NCBI RefSeq assembly: GCF_015999335.1
Contig: NZ_JAEACP010000020.1
Coordinates: 36,976-100,975, forward strand
Origin: Tabrizicola soli
Lineage (GTDB): Bacteria; Pseudomonadota; Alphaproteobacteria; Rhodobacterales; Rhodobacteraceae
Reading direction: 5' to 3'
DNA length: 64,000 nt
The position numbers were made by a program, and so were the translations under genes. The notes under the pieces were generated by a model that searched no databases, had not been told where the DNA came from, and saw only the letters and a program-made list of their open reading frames with translations. This document shows positions 18,490 through 27,040 of this stretch, piece by piece (within the stretch, counting starts at the first letter, position 1; each line of letters opens with the position of its first letter).

Positions 18490-19251
18490 ATGCGTGCCTC
18501 CTGGTCCGCACTCCACACATCCCTCATCCGCAAACTGAACCTCAGATCGTCGCAGGTTGATTTCCAAGCGATGCGGCAGGCCGATCCGGAACTCGCCGCC
18601 TTCGGATCCATTCCTGCTCTTCTGGAGCATCAGCACGCGCGTGACGGCGATCCGGCAGCACGCTTCGCTGTCATACGCGCACTTGTGATGGCAGCGCAGT
18701 CAGATCAGCGGTACCGATCGACCGCGCATCTGATGGTGATCGTGGCGCTCTGGCCCGGCCTCGATGCCGTGTTCTGGCGCCTGTCACGAGGGTTCCCGGA
18801 TCGACGCGATGATCTGCCGGCGGAGATTGTCGCCCGTATCGGCGAGGCCATACTCACCCTGGATCTCGACCGAGTGACGGCGGTCACGGCGACGCTGCTG
18901 CGCAACGTGGAGCGCGATATCCGGCGGGACATGGTTGCGACGCGAGTGGTTGGCGAAACCCTGAAGTCTATTGCCGATCCTGTGATTGAGGCGCTTGTCG
19001 TAGAGACGGCCGAGTCCGTGGAGGTCCAGCCTCAGGACCTTACCGATCACCTTGCCTGCCTGGCACAGCGGGACGCGACGCTGTTGCGGCGGGTGTTCCT
19101 CCTTGGCGAAACCCAGGAGGAGGCCGGGCGTGCGCTTGGCCTTGAGCCGGCCGCTGCTCGCAAGCGATACCAGCGCGCCCTCGCGAAACTCCGGTCGCAG
19201 CAGAAAGCTCCGCCCGTCCTGTCCCATTCCGGCTCGCCGGTTGGCCTTTGA
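18490..19251 (+). CDS. Sigma-70 region 4-like regulator
   Basis: A 253-residue protein whose C-terminal third (residues about 195-240: ATLLRRVFLLGETQEEAGRA then LGLEPAAARKRYQRALAKLR) is a sigma region 4 style helix-turn-helix. The N-terminal two thirds are helical and do not show clear region 2 motifs. It is the first gene of a plus-strand run that leads into the AlpA-like and primase genes. It may be an element-encoded sigma-like activator for that module; this is inference from fold and order. Confidence 0.6.
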   Translation: MRASWSALHTSLIRKLNLRSSQVDFQAMRQADPELAAFGSIPALLEHQHARDGDPAARFAVIRALVMAAQSDQRYRSTAHLMVIVALWPGLDAVFWRLSRGFPDRRDDLPAEIVARIGEAILTLDLDRVTAVTATLLRNVERDIRRDMVATRVVGETLKSIADPVIEALVVETAESVEVQPQDLTDHLACLAQRDATLLRRVFLLGETQEEAGRALGLEPAAARKRYQRALAKLRSQQKAPPVLSHSGSPVGL

Positions 19252-19281
19252 TCTTCTGAAGGCCCTTCGAGGAGAAGCCGG

Positions 19282-19452
19282 ATGGACGGAGATCAGGACG
19301 AATATGAGAAGTTGCCGGGCTACTACCGGCCCTGGGACCTGGCGCAGGTTATCCTCGCCGGGCGGCGCTATCGCATCGAGGACGTCGGCGTGCTGTCCGA
19401 CGGGGGTGCGCTCTTCGCCATTTACGTGGCCGCTGCGCCCGGGGTGGTCTGA
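19282..19452 (+). CDS. Small hypothetical protein between sigma-like and AlpA-like genes
   Basis: A 56-residue acidic protein (MDGDQDEYEKLPGYYRPWDL start) with GGAGAAGCC a short distance upstream. The stop at 19452 lies 1 bp before the next ATG, typical of an operon. The aromatic YRPWDL segment and a C-terminal hydrophobic strand (ALFAIYVAAA) are the only notable features. Function unknown. Confidence 0.6.
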   Translation: MDGDQDEYEKLPGYYRPWDLAQVILAGRRYRIEDVGVLSDGGALFAIYVAAAPGVV

Positions 19453-19453
19453 G

Positions 19454-19642
19454 ATGGCCGCCCGCCCAACCTGGCTGACCACCCTGGAACTGGCCGACCG
19501 CTGGCGCATGACGACGCGCACGCTGGAGCGTTGGCGGGCGGAACCCTATGGACCTGCCTGGCACCACATCGGCGGCAAGGTCCTCTACCTCCTGGATGAC
19601 ATCCTCGCCTACGAGGATCGGCACCGGCGCAAGGGCGGCTGA
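19454..19642 (+). CDS. AlpA-like helix-turn-helix protein, element A
   Basis: A 62-residue HTH_17/MerR-like excisionase-type protein: LTTLELADRWRMTTRTLERW carries the helix-turn-helix and PAWHHIGGKVLYLLDDILAY the wing and C-terminal strand. Family members act as excisionases or regulators of satellite and prophage excision (AlpA of cryptic prophages). It stands 2 bp before the primase gene. An equivalent protein (55285-55509) precedes the unrelated primase of element B, so this HTH-primase pairing is conserved while the primase type is not. Confidence 0.85.
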   Translation: MAARPTWLTTLELADRWRMTTRTLERWRAEPYGPAWHHIGGKVLYLLDDILAYEDRHRRKGG

Positions 19643-19644
19643 CC

Positions 19645-22600
19645 ATGGCGTGGGGCCAGGAACATGGACCCGCGCAACAGCACGAAGACGACACCCAGGC
19701 TGCCAGCGGCGGCCCGAACGGCATTGGCTATCCGACCTATTCGGAGGTGTCCCTCAAGCTTCTCGACAACGGCTACGAGCCGGTGCCGCTCCATCCTGGA
19801 CGGAAGTCACCACGGCCAACAGGCTGGTCAACGGCGATCATTGACGAAGCGCAGGTTCGCAGATGGAACGCTGAGTTCCCCAGTGCGGGCGTGGGCATTC
19901 GGACTGGCGACGTGGTGGGCATCGATATCGACGTGCTGGACCCGGACATTGCCCACCTGATGGGGCAGATCGTCGAGGCGAATACCGGCGCCACGTTGAT
20001 GCGGGTGGGGCTCTGGCCGAAGCGACTTTACCTGGTCAGGACCGACAGACCCTTCGCCAAGAAATCCATCCGGAAGCTGGAGATCCTCGGCAAGGGCCAG
20101 CAGTTTGTCGCGTTCGGCATCCATCCCGACGCCCGGAAACCCTATTACTGGACCGGCGAGACACCGCTGGATGTTCCAGTGTCCGACCTGCCGCTGGTGG
20201 ACGAAGCGACATGCGCGGATCTGCTCAACGAACTCGCAGCCCTCCTTCCACCGATTGGCGCCCAGCAGCGGAAGAGTAGAACCGGAGGTCCATCCGGCGA
20301 ATCCACTGGGCCCACCCGAAATAAGAACGGTCTGGTCCTCGACGGTCGGGACGGCTGGCTCTCTGCTACGGCCTTCCACGTCGTCCATGACGCGATTGAT
20401 GCTGGGCAGCCTTTGGACGCCGAAGCGCTTGCCGGCCGGGTCTGGCTGCGGTTCTCCGGTTCCACGGATCTTTCCCGACCGAAGAAGGACGGAACCACCC
20501 ACTACAGTTTCCACGATGCGCTGAGGAAGGTCCGGGACAAGCTGTCCCTCCACGGAGCCGGTCGTCTGCCGTCCCGCGGGGCACCCGAAGCGATCCCGGT
20601 TGAGGTCGAGCCGGGGCTCCCGTTGGAAGAGGCGCGCGCGGTGCTGTCCGACACGATTGCCTCGTTCTGCGCTGGGGCGGAAGCCTGGCTCGCCTCGGAC
20701 CGAGCCGAACGCGCTCCCCGGATCGGCATCCGTGCGACCGTCGGTCTCGGCAAATCGGCCGTTTCGCGCAATCATCTCCTTGCATTGCAGGCGCGTCTCC
20801 GGGATGCCGGCCTGCCGCATCGCATCGTCGTCTTCGTGCAATCTCTGGCCTTGGCCGATGAGGCAGCCGTGGGCTGGGCTGTCCAAGGCGTTAGGGTCGC
20901 CGTCCATCGCGGTTACGAGGCCACCATGCCTGATCTCGGGCCGCCGATGTGCCGGGATCTGGACATGGTCCGCCTGGCGGTCAGGTCCGGTCTGCCTGTG
21001 TTTCCGAATGCCTGCATGCGACGTGGTGGTGCGCGCTGCCACAACTTCGAGATCTGTAACAAGCAGGCGAACCTGCGTGACATCGAGGCGGCCGACATCG
21101 TTGTTGCCGCTTATGACAGTCTCTTCACGGGGCTTTCAATCGATGCCGAGAAATTTGCGGTCATAGTGATCGACGAGGGCTGCTGGGAGCGGGCCGCCAA
21201 AGAGGTTCGCATTGGTTTGGGCGAGATTACTCAGCCGGACGCAACCGGAGAGCCGCGCTTTGCCGACCAACAGGAGGAGGAGCGTGCCTGGGAGGAGCTC
21301 TTCACTGTCAGGAACAAGGTCGCCCGGGCAATAACGGCGGGTGGACCCGGTCCGGTTGCACGCCGGCACCTGGACGCGATCGGGTTGACACCGGAGTGCT
21401 GCGAGCGGGCCGCCGATTTGGAAGTCCGCCTGCGCGTCGATCCCGGATTGCGCCCCGGCTTGCCGCAGGCGGCACGCAGGCGGGCCACCGACCTCTCCCG
21501 GGAAGCCAATCGATCCCTCCGGCGCGAGGTGTTGTTCCGCGCGGTCGAGAGCCTCCTCCGCACGGTGGAAGATCAGGATGGCCGGATTCAGGTGCTGCCA
21601 CCCGATCCCGTGACGGGTGGCGTGACCGTCAGGGTGACGGGAGTTCACCAGATCGACCCAAGCCTCTCCGGGCTGCCGATCCTGCACCTCGATGCAACGC
21701 TGCGAACGGAGCTCGCTGAGACTGTGCTTCCGGTTCTGGAGATGACAAGCATCGCTGCAACCGCGCCGCACATGACCGTGACTGCCGTCTGCGGCAGTTT
21801 CGGCAAGGCGACCCTGGTCGAGGACCCGAAGGCCAGTTCCGAGGAGAATCTGCGCCGACGGAACCGCCTGCAGGAATGCGTCGACCACGTTCGGTGGCAG
21901 GCGGCCCGCGTTGCGCCGGGGCGTGTGCTGGTGGTGACCTACAAGCAGATCGAGGCAGCATTCGCCGGAATTCTCGGTGTCGAGACTGGCCACTTCAAGG
22001 CGATTGCCGGTCTGGATGTCTACAAGGGCGTCGCCCTCCTGATCGTCATAGGCAGGCCGCTCCCAGGCGATGACGATCTCGGTCAACTGACCAGCATGTA
22101 CTTCGGACATGTCCCGACCGGGGGTTATCACCGGGTCCGCCGGGGCCTTCTCATGCGGGATGGATCACGGCGCACCATCGCCGCCCTGGAGCACGAGGAT
22201 CCGAACGCGGAGCTGCTGCGTGCGGCCGTCTGCGATGACGAGGCCATCCAGGCAATCGGTCGGGGGCGGGGCGTGAACCGGACGGAAGCCAATCCGCTTG
22301 AGGTCCAGGTTCTAGCAGACGTCGCGCTGCCGATCGTCTATGACCGTGTCGTCGCCTGGGACAGCTGCGTGGCGGACGAGGTTCAGCGGATGCTATTGGC
22401 AGGTGTGGCGGTCGACAGTCCTGCAGATGCGGCGGTGCTGCATCCCGGTCTGTACGAGACGGTCGCAGAGGCAGATCATGCGTTCAGGCGGGCGGGATTT
22501 AACCGCCAAAACCCTATAGGAGATACTTATAGGGAAATGGCGGTTAAATCGGCGCGATACCGGCGAGGCGGCAGGGGCCGATCCTGGCAGAGCTGCTGGT

Positions 22601-22680
22601 GGATTAGTGGGACAGCAGAAGAAGCCAGGTTACGGCTCGAAGGAGCGCTTGGATCGCTGGAAGCCTGGGAGGTGGCGTAG
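19645..22680 (+). CDS. Prim-Pol primase/helicase replication protein, element A
   Basis: A 1011-residue replication protein. The N-terminal 220 residues are a bifunctional primase-polymerase domain: LKLLDNGYEPVPLHPGRKSP, then the catalytic DxD in VVGIDIDVLD (D94, D96) and QQFVAFGIHP. The second part has a P-loop (RATVGLGKSAVSRN, near residue 370) and a Walker B-like VIVIDEG near 508, consistent with a helicase-like motor. The C-terminal segment (GFNRQNPIGDTYREM) is encoded over a striking nested palindrome, a candidate origin. It probably primes and unwinds element DNA after excision. It is last in the 18490-22680 run. Confidence 0.85.
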   Translation: MAWGQEHGPAQQHEDDTQAASGGPNGIGYPTYSEVSLKLLDNGYEPVPLHPGRKSPRPTGWSTAIIDEAQVRRWNAEFPSAGVGIRTGDVVGIDIDVLDPDIAHLMGQIVEANTGATLMRVGLWPKRLYLVRTDRPFAKKSIRKLEILGKGQQFVAFGIHPDARKPYYWTGETPLDVPVSDLPLVDEATCADLLNELAALLPPIGAQQRKSRTGGPSGESTGPTRNKNGLVLDGRDGWLSATAFHVVHDAIDAGQPLDAEALAGRVWLRFSGSTDLSRPKKDGTTHYSFHDALRKVRDKLSLHGAGRLPSRGAPEAIPVEVEPGLPLEEARAVLSDTIASFCAGAEAWLASDRAERAPRIGIRATVGLGKSAVSRNHLLALQARLRDAGLPHRIVVFVQSLALADEAAVGWAVQGVRVAVHRGYEATMPDLGPPMCRDLDMVRLAVRSGLPVFPNACMRRGGARCHNFEICNKQANLRDIEAADIVVAAYDSLFTGLSIDAEKFAVIVIDEGCWERAAKEVRIGLGEITQPDATGEPRFADQQEEERAWEELFTVRNKVARAITAGGPGPVARRHLDAIGLTPECCERAADLEVRLRVDPGLRPGLPQAARRRATDLSREANRSLRREVLFRAVESLLRTVEDQDGRIQVLPPDPVTGGVTVRVTGVHQIDPSLSGLPILHLDATLRTELAETVLPVLEMTSIAATAPHMTVTAVCGSFGKATLVEDPKASSEENLRRRNRLQECVDHVRWQAARVAPGRVLVVTYKQIEAAFAGILGVETGHFKAIAGLDVYKGVALLIVIGRPLPGDDDLGQLTSMYFGHVPTGGYHRVRRGLLMRDGSRRTIAALEHEDPNAELLRAAVCDDEAIQAIGRGRGVNRTEANPLEVQVLADVALPIVYDRVVAWDSCVADEVQRMLLAGVAVDSPADAAVLHPGLYETVAEADHAFRRAGFNRQNPIGDTYREMAVKSARYRRGGRGRSWQSCWWISGTAEEARLRLEGALGSLEAWEVA
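22498..22548. repeat. Nested inverted repeat inside the Prim-Pol gene (candidate origin)
   Basis: Outer arms TTTAACCGCCA (22498-22508) and TGGCGGTTAAA (22538-22548) are perfect 11-bp inverted repeats. Inside, after AAA on each side, CCCTATA (22512-22518) and TATAGGG (22528-22534) form a second perfect stem around a 9-nt loop. The block is AT-rich within a GC-rich gene. Confidence 0.75.
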
Positions 22681-22794
22681 CCGTTCTCCGGCCATTTGCA
22701 GCCGAGCATCCGTAAAGAAGCCTCAGGCCCCGGCCGGAGCGTGGTATACTCATCGGGCGCGTGGTCTGGCGCATGCAAGATAGGGGTTTGCGAC

Positions 22795-23031
22795 ATGAAG
22801 ATGTTGATCACCGCCGGTCTTCTGACATTGCTTTCGTCTCCGGTGCTTGCCTTTCAATGCCCGGCAGACATGGCGGCCATCGATGCGGCTTTGGAGACTG
22901 CGACCCTGAGCGAAGAGGATCTCGCCAGGGTCAAGGAGCTTCGCGCGACCGGCGAGGCTGAACATGCGGCTGGCAACCATCAGGCGTCGGTTGACGCGCT
23001 GGCCGAAGCCAAGAAGATGCTCGGGCTCTGA
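22795..23031 (+). CDS. Small secreted protein
   Basis: A 78-residue product starting MKMLITAGLLTLLSSPVLAF, a clear Sec signal peptide with a predicted cut after VLA. The mature part is a short helical hairpin (PADMAAIDAALETATLSEED, QASVDALAEAKKMLGL). A TATACT box at 22745-22750 lies 45 bp upstream of the ATG. Function unknown; the style is that of small periplasmic proteins common in Rhodobacterales. Confidence 0.65.
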   Translation: MKMLITAGLLTLLSSPVLAFQCPADMAAIDAALETATLSEEDLARVKELRATGEAEHAAGNHQASVDALAEAKKMLGL

Positions 23032-23194
23032 CGTACCGGCAAGCGGGCGAGACGAACACAGGCGTATGCGCTGGTGGAGACGTACGCGTTTCACACTATC
23101 AGCGTGATTGTCTGCTCGATTGCCGGCGATCTCTGCCTCGGTCGTGGCGGGAACGCGCGCCGACAGAACGACGAGCTGAATTGGGGATGGTGAG

Positions 23195-23572
23195 ATGGTG
23201 GAGGAACAAAAGATCCTTCAGGCACTCGACGGTCTGGCTGCAGGATTCAACGCCCATGACATTGACGCAATCATGGAATTCTTCGCGGAGGATTGCAGTC
23301 TTGATCTTCCCCGCGGCTCAGAGCCGCATGGAACCCGCTATGTCGGTCGTGATCAGGTGCGGCGTGGACTGATGACCCGGTTTGAGACAACACCTGATGT
23401 CCACTATGGTGAGATCGAGAACTTCGTCAGTGGCAGCACTGGAATGTCGAAATGGCTTCTGACGGGGACGAATCTTCAAGGTGAGAAGGTGAGCGTCCGG
23501 GGCTGTGATTTCTACACCTTTGAGGGCGGAAAAGTGATCCGCAAGGATTCCTACTGGAAGATCGTCGTCTGA
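23195..23572 (+). CDS. SnoaL/NTF2-like protein
   Basis: A 125-residue protein with the nuclear transport factor 2-like cone fold: AAGFNAHDIDAIMEFFAEDC is the classic first helix and strand, followed by RYVGRDQVRRGLMTRFETTP and a C-terminal beta sheet (FYTFEGGKVIRKDSYWKIV). Members bind small ligands or act as isomerases; none can be assigned here. It stands alone between the secreted protein and the packaging module and may be passenger DNA. Confidence 0.75.
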   Translation: MVEEQKILQALDGLAAGFNAHDIDAIMEFFAEDCSLDLPRGSEPHGTRYVGRDQVRRGLMTRFETTPDVHYGEIENFVSGSTGMSKWLLTGTNLQGEKVSVRGCDFYTFEGGKVIRKDSYWKIVV

Positions 23573-23649
23573 GCGACCATCAGTCACCAGCGTTTCTCGA
23601 CAGGCTCGCTTTGTCGCCCTGTGTCGGCGCATTTCGGAAAATGTCATTC

Positions 23650-23678
23650 TTATCAGTATCTTACCCTTCGCCTATACT
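23650..23678 (+). promoter_or_regulatory. Promoter of the methyltransferase-terminase module, element A
   Basis: TTATCA (23650-23655), a 17-bp spacer and TATACT (23673-23678) lie 55 bp upstream of the methyltransferase ATG. The element B copy keeps TATACT at the matching place and a shared leader (GAGACACCG, TGTTGCGGACCGGGGGG). Confidence 0.6.
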
Positions 23679-23733
23679 GCTCGCGTGAGCCCCGGAGACA
23701 CCGCGTGTTGCGGACCGGGGGGTGGAGGCGCAG

Positions 23734-24978
23734 ATGGACGGAACGCTGGCAATCGACTACCGCCCGATCGAGGCGCTGATCCCCTATGCCCGGAATGCCC
23801 GGACGCATTCGGAGGCGCAGGTGGCGCTGATCGCCGGCTCGATCCGGGAGTATGGATTCACCAACCCGGTTCTGGTCGACGGCGAGAATGGCATTATCGC
23901 GGGCCACGGCAGGGTGATGGCGGCGCGCAAGCTCGGCCTGGCGAAGGTGCCGGTGATCGAACTGGCGCATCTGACAGAGGCGCAGAAGCGGGCCTACATC
24001 CTTGCGGACAACAAGCTTGCCGAGCAGGCAGGGTGGGATCGGGAACTCCTGGCGCTGGAGCTGGGCGATCTGCTGGACATGGCGGTGGATTTGGCGAGCC
24101 TCGGCTTCGAGGCAGGGGAACTCGATGCGCTGCTGCGGGCCGGTGAGGCTGATACGCGCGAAGAGGATGTTCCGGAAGCCCCGGCTGTGCCTGTCTCCCG
24201 GCCGGGCGACCTCTGGGTGCTTGGGAACCATCGCCTGATCTGCGGCGATGCGACGGATGCTGGAACCGTGGCGCGCGTTCTCGCTGGCGTGCAACCGCAT
24301 CTTATGGTGACCGATCCGCCCTATGGCGTCGCTTACGACCCGAACTGGCGCAACGAGGCGGGGGCAGCCAGGACCAGGCGCACCGGCAAGGTCCTGAACG
24401 ATCACCGGGCCGACTGGCGCGAGGCCTGGGCACTGTTCCCCGGTGACGTGGCCTATGTCTGGCATGGTGCGCTGCATGCAACGACGGTGGCCGAGAGCCT
24501 CATCGCCTGCAGCTTTGCGATCCGCAGCCAGATCATCTGGGCCAAGGAGCGACTGGTCCTCTCCCGCGGGGACTACCACTGGCAGCACGAACCGGCCTGG
24601 TACGCGGTACGCGAGAAGGCCACCGGCCACTGGTCGGGCGACCGCAAGCAGACGACGCTCTGGCAGATCCCGAGCCGGGACCAGGATGCCGCCACGGTCC
24701 ATGGCACGCAGAAGCCGGTCGAATGCATGCGCCGGCCGATGCTGAACAACTCCAGCCCGGGCCAGGCGGTCTATGAGCCCTTCTCGGGATCGGGGACCTC
24801 GATCATCGCAGCCGAGACCTGCGGGCGTCACTGCCATGCGGTGGAACTGGATCCGGCGTATGTCGATGTAGCGCTGCTGCGCTGGCAGGCGTTCACGGGG
24901 CGCGAGGCGATGCTGGACTGGGACGGCCGCAGCTTCCGCGAAGTGCAGACAGAGCGCGTGGCGGAGGTAGCAGCATGA
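23734..24978 (+). CDS. ParB-domain DNA methyltransferase, element A
   Basis: A 414-residue protein joining an N-terminal ParB-like domain (residues 10-95, with NPVLVDGENGIIAGHGR) to an N4/N6 amino-methyltransferase. Catalytic motif IV is DPPYG at 194-198, and the SAM motif FSGSGTSIIAAE lies near residue 353, the order of the beta class. Phages carry this fusion just ahead of the terminase genes. The start at 23734 is chosen because the B copy starts at the matching ATG (58697); GTG at 23722 is an alternative. It probably protects element or phage DNA or marks packaging DNA; the target sequence is unknown. Confidence 0.88.
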   Translation: MDGTLAIDYRPIEALIPYARNARTHSEAQVALIAGSIREYGFTNPVLVDGENGIIAGHGRVMAARKLGLAKVPVIELAHLTEAQKRAYILADNKLAEQAGWDRELLALELGDLLDMAVDLASLGFEAGELDALLRAGEADTREEDVPEAPAVPVSRPGDLWVLGNHRLICGDATDAGTVARVLAGVQPHLMVTDPPYGVAYDPNWRNEAGAARTRRTGKVLNDHRADWREAWALFPGDVAYVWHGALHATTVAESLIACSFAIRSQIIWAKERLVLSRGDYHWQHEPAWYAVREKATGHWSGDRKQTTLWQIPSRDQDAATVHGTQKPVECMRRPMLNNSSPGQAVYEPFSGSGTSIIAAETCGRHCHAVELDPAYVDVALLRWQAFTGREAMLDWDGRSFREVQTERVAEVAA

Positions 24979-24984
24979 ACGCGG

Positions 24985-25083
24985 CGGAAACACCCCGGGG
25001 GGCGATCAGACTCTGGGGCCAATGGTCGGGGACCGGCGGGGGGAGGTCTTCTTTCACACCCGCGATATTCGGCACGGGGTATC
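24985..25083 (+). other. cos-like conserved block, element A
   Basis: This non-coding stretch between the methyltransferase and the first small terminase shares ordered blocks with element B: CCCCGGGGGG, ACTCTGG, GGGACCGGCGGGGGGAGG (25029-25046) and TCACACCCGCGATATTCGGC (B version TCACGCGCGCGAATTTGCC). Position directly upstream of P27-type TerS and the G-rich composition match cos regions of many lambda-like phages. A further shared block, CGACAAACTCCGCAGTCG, lies just before the TerS ATG. An overlapping 79-codon reading frame is not preserved in B and is not called as a gene. Confidence 0.5.
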
Positions 25084-25210
25084 GCGATGACCATTTCGGA
25101 TTTTTGCACGTGCAGTCAAACGCTTGGCGCGAAGTTGAAGTGGACTGCACTTCCGAACCACTCGACAAACTCCGCAGTCGCGCGTCGGCCAGCCTTGAGA
25201 GGAAGCTGAT

Positions 25211-25687
25211 ATGAGAGGCCGCAAACCCAAGCCGACGCATTTGAAGCTGCTGGAAGGCAATCCGGGGCATCGACCGATCAACGGGGCCGAACCGAAGCCG
25301 ACCGCCGGTCTGCCGACCTGTCCTGCGCATCTCAACCCTTCGGCAAAGGCAGAGTGGAAACGGCTGGTCCAGGAACTTGAAGCGATTGGAATCCTGACGC
25401 GGATCGATCGTGCTGTCCTGGCAGGCTACTGCCAAGCCTGGGGTCGCTGGGTCGAGGCGGAGCGCAAACTTGCTGAAAGCCCTCCGCTCCTGCGGACCCC
25501 TGCGGGCTACGTTCAGCTCTCCCCTTGGCTCACGATCGCGAACCGAGAGCGTGAATTCATGCTGCGCTACATGACTGAACTCGGTCTGACGCCATCGTCC
25601 CGTACCCGACTGAGCGTGCAACCGCCGGATCAGAAGCCTTGGGAGTTCCGTTGGGCGGACGACCCGGCGCGGGAGTTCATCACATGA
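25211..25687 (+). CDS. Phage terminase small subunit, P27 family (first copy), element A
   Basis: A 158-residue P27-type small terminase: MRGRKPKPTHLKLLEGNPGH start, PAHLNPSAKAEWKRLVQELE, then DRAVLAGYCQAWGRWVEAER and YVQLSPWLTIANRERE. These match the family consensus along its length. Small terminases bind the packaging site and recruit the large terminase; no large terminase is present in the window. It overlaps the next gene by ATGA. Confidence 0.88.
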   Translation: MRGRKPKPTHLKLLEGNPGHRPINGAEPKPTAGLPTCPAHLNPSAKAEWKRLVQELEAIGILTRIDRAVLAGYCQAWGRWVEAERKLAESPPLLRTPAGYVQLSPWLTIANREREFMLRYMTELGLTPSSRTRLSVQPPDQKPWEFRWADDPAREFIT

Positions 25688-26163
25688 GTGCCCTGGAAGA
25701 GGCTGGGCCCAAGCGGCTGGGAGGCCGTCCCCTGACCACGCTCACCGATGCCCAGCGAGCCGAGGTGGAAACCTTGTCGGCAGTGCTGAATGCCGAGCAG
25801 ATCGCGGACTTCCTCGGCATCGGGCGCACGACCTTCTTCGCGCTCCTGAACCGCGACGAGGACCTATCCGAACGCTATAAACGCGGGAAAGCTCGAGCCA
25901 TCGGTGCCGTAGCCCAGAGCCTTGTCACCAAGGCGCGCGCCGGCAATGTCACGGCGATGATCTTCTTTCTGAAGACGCAAGGTGGCTGGCGCGAGACGCT
26001 GGAAGTGGCCACCCCGCCTGCTGCGCCGGAAAGCATGATCGATCTGACCCAGTTGAGCGACGAGACGCTGCACGAGTTGATGGCCGTCCTGGGGCGAAGC
26101 CAGGCAGTGGAAACCATTGAACTGGAGAAGGACAGGGCAAATGACCGCTGGTCAATCAGCTAG
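25684..26163 (+). CDS. HTH protein of the packaging module, element A
   Basis: A 159-residue protein. Residues 15-50 (TLTDAQRAEVETLSAVLNAE then QIADFLGIGRTTFFALL) are a helix-turn-helix like that of homeodomain-type small terminase N termini. A KRGKARAIGAVAQSLV helix and GNVTAMIFFLKTQGGWRE follow, which also occur in phage terminase-type HTH proteins. It could be a packaging-site binding partner of the two P27 proteins. About 110 bp in its middle are nearly identical to the B copy. Confidence 0.7.
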   Translation: MSALEEAGPKRLGGRPLTTLTDAQRAEVETLSAVLNAEQIADFLGIGRTTFFALLNRDEDLSERYKRGKARAIGAVAQSLVTKARAGNVTAMIFFLKTQGGWRETLEVATPPAAPESMIDLTQLSDETLHELMAVLGRSQAVETIELEKDRANDRWSIS

Positions 26164-26368
26164 CGCTTCGGCCTTCGAAAGCCTCACCGGCACGGTCGTG
26201 GGTTTCCTGCTCTCGGTCTGGGTGCAGCGGCTCCTGTTTCCCGCGCTGGGACATGAGCTGGCCCTGATCGACAACTTCATGGTGGCGACGGTGTTCACGA
26301 TCCTCTCCTTCCTTCGCGGCTATGTCGTCCGGCGCACCTTCAATGCGCTCAGGGACCAGTTGCCATGA
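26141..26368 (+). CDS. Small membrane protein of the packaging module, element A
   Basis: A 75-residue protein with two hydrophobic stretches (TVVGFLLSVWVQRLLFPALG and LIDNFMVATVFTILSFLRGY) and a basic C-terminal end. It resembles phage small membrane proteins annotated as DUF7220. Start at 26141 overlaps the HTH gene; the stop overlaps the next ATG by 4 bp. The B copy (61075-61302) is nearly identical. Role in a packaging cluster unknown. Confidence 0.7.
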   Translation: MTAGQSASASAFESLTGTVVGFLLSVWVQRLLFPALGHELALIDNFMVATVFTILSFLRGYVVRRTFNALRDQLP

Positions 26369-26961
26369 GCGGCCCACCCCGCAAGCCTACCGCCTGGCGC
26401 CGGATGGAAGGCAATCGCGGCAAGAAGGCGTGGAACCGGGCTGAACCGATCCCGCCCGAGGGTATCCCGGATTGCCCCAATCATCTGAGCGAGGAGGCCC
26501 GCGCGGAGTGGCACCGGCTGGTGGACACGCTGGTCGGCATGGGTGTGATCTCCATCGTCGACCGCGCGGTGCTGGCGGCCTACTGCCAGGCGTACGGACG
26601 CTGGGTGGAGGCGGAGGAGAAGCTGAAGGAGACCCCGGTCCTGTTCAAGACGCCCTCGGGCTATGTGCAGCAGTCGCCCTGGCTCAACATCGCGAACCGG
26701 CAGATGGAGCTGATGGGCCGCTACATGGCCGAGATCGGGCTGACGCCTGCCTCTCGCTCGCCGATCGCTGTGGCAAACCCGACGAACGAACCGGAGCCGG
26801 TCGACAAGATCGAGTTCGTGATCGTCTACGAGGACGCGAATGGCAATCGGAAGGAGCGGCCGTTGCACGACCCGACGCCAATCGATGCGCTGGAGCATTC
26901 CCCGCGATCCGCGGGGTCAGTGAACAGTTACGAGCCGAGGGCGATCTCTGAAGAACAATGA
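26365..26961 (+). CDS. Phage terminase small subunit, P27 family (second copy), element A
   Basis: A 198-residue P27-type protein, paralogous to the first copy: MSGPPRKPTAWRRMEGNRGK, PNHLSEEARAEWHRLVDTLV, DRAVLAAYCQAYGRWVEAEE, YVQQSPWLNIANRQME. It carries an extra C-terminal extension of about 50 residues that differs strongly from the B copy, while the body is conserved. Two P27 paralogues per module is unusual; they may form a mixed ring or one may be specific to the element. Confidence 0.85.
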   Translation: MSGPPRKPTAWRRMEGNRGKKAWNRAEPIPPEGIPDCPNHLSEEARAEWHRLVDTLVGMGVISIVDRAVLAAYCQAYGRWVEAEEKLKETPVLFKTPSGYVQQSPWLNIANRQMELMGRYMAEIGLTPASRSPIAVANPTNEPEPVDKIEFVIVYEDANGNRKERPLHDPTPIDALEHSPRSAGSVNSYEPRAISEEQ

Positions 26962-26990
26962 CTTGCTGCCCGGCGCTGACAGAGCGACGT

Positions 26991-27028
26991 GTACAAACCT
27001 GCGCAACGAACGTTACGCAGGTCTGTAC
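26991..27028. repeat. 38-bp palindrome upstream of resolvase, element A
   Basis: Arms of 18 bp meet around a central AA: the left begins GTACAAACCTGCG, the right ends CGCAGGTCTGTAC. It ends 12 bp before the resolvase ATG at 27041. The B copy has the matching arms with paired base changes, which favours a conserved dimer-binding site (crossover or operator). Confidence 0.75.
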
Positions 27029-27040
27029 GGGGGAGCACGA

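Noticed and set aside
24975..25214. 79-codon gene between the methyltransferase and small terminase in element A
   Set aside because: The frame is not preserved in element B, where only the DNA blocks are conserved; a packaging site explains the region better.
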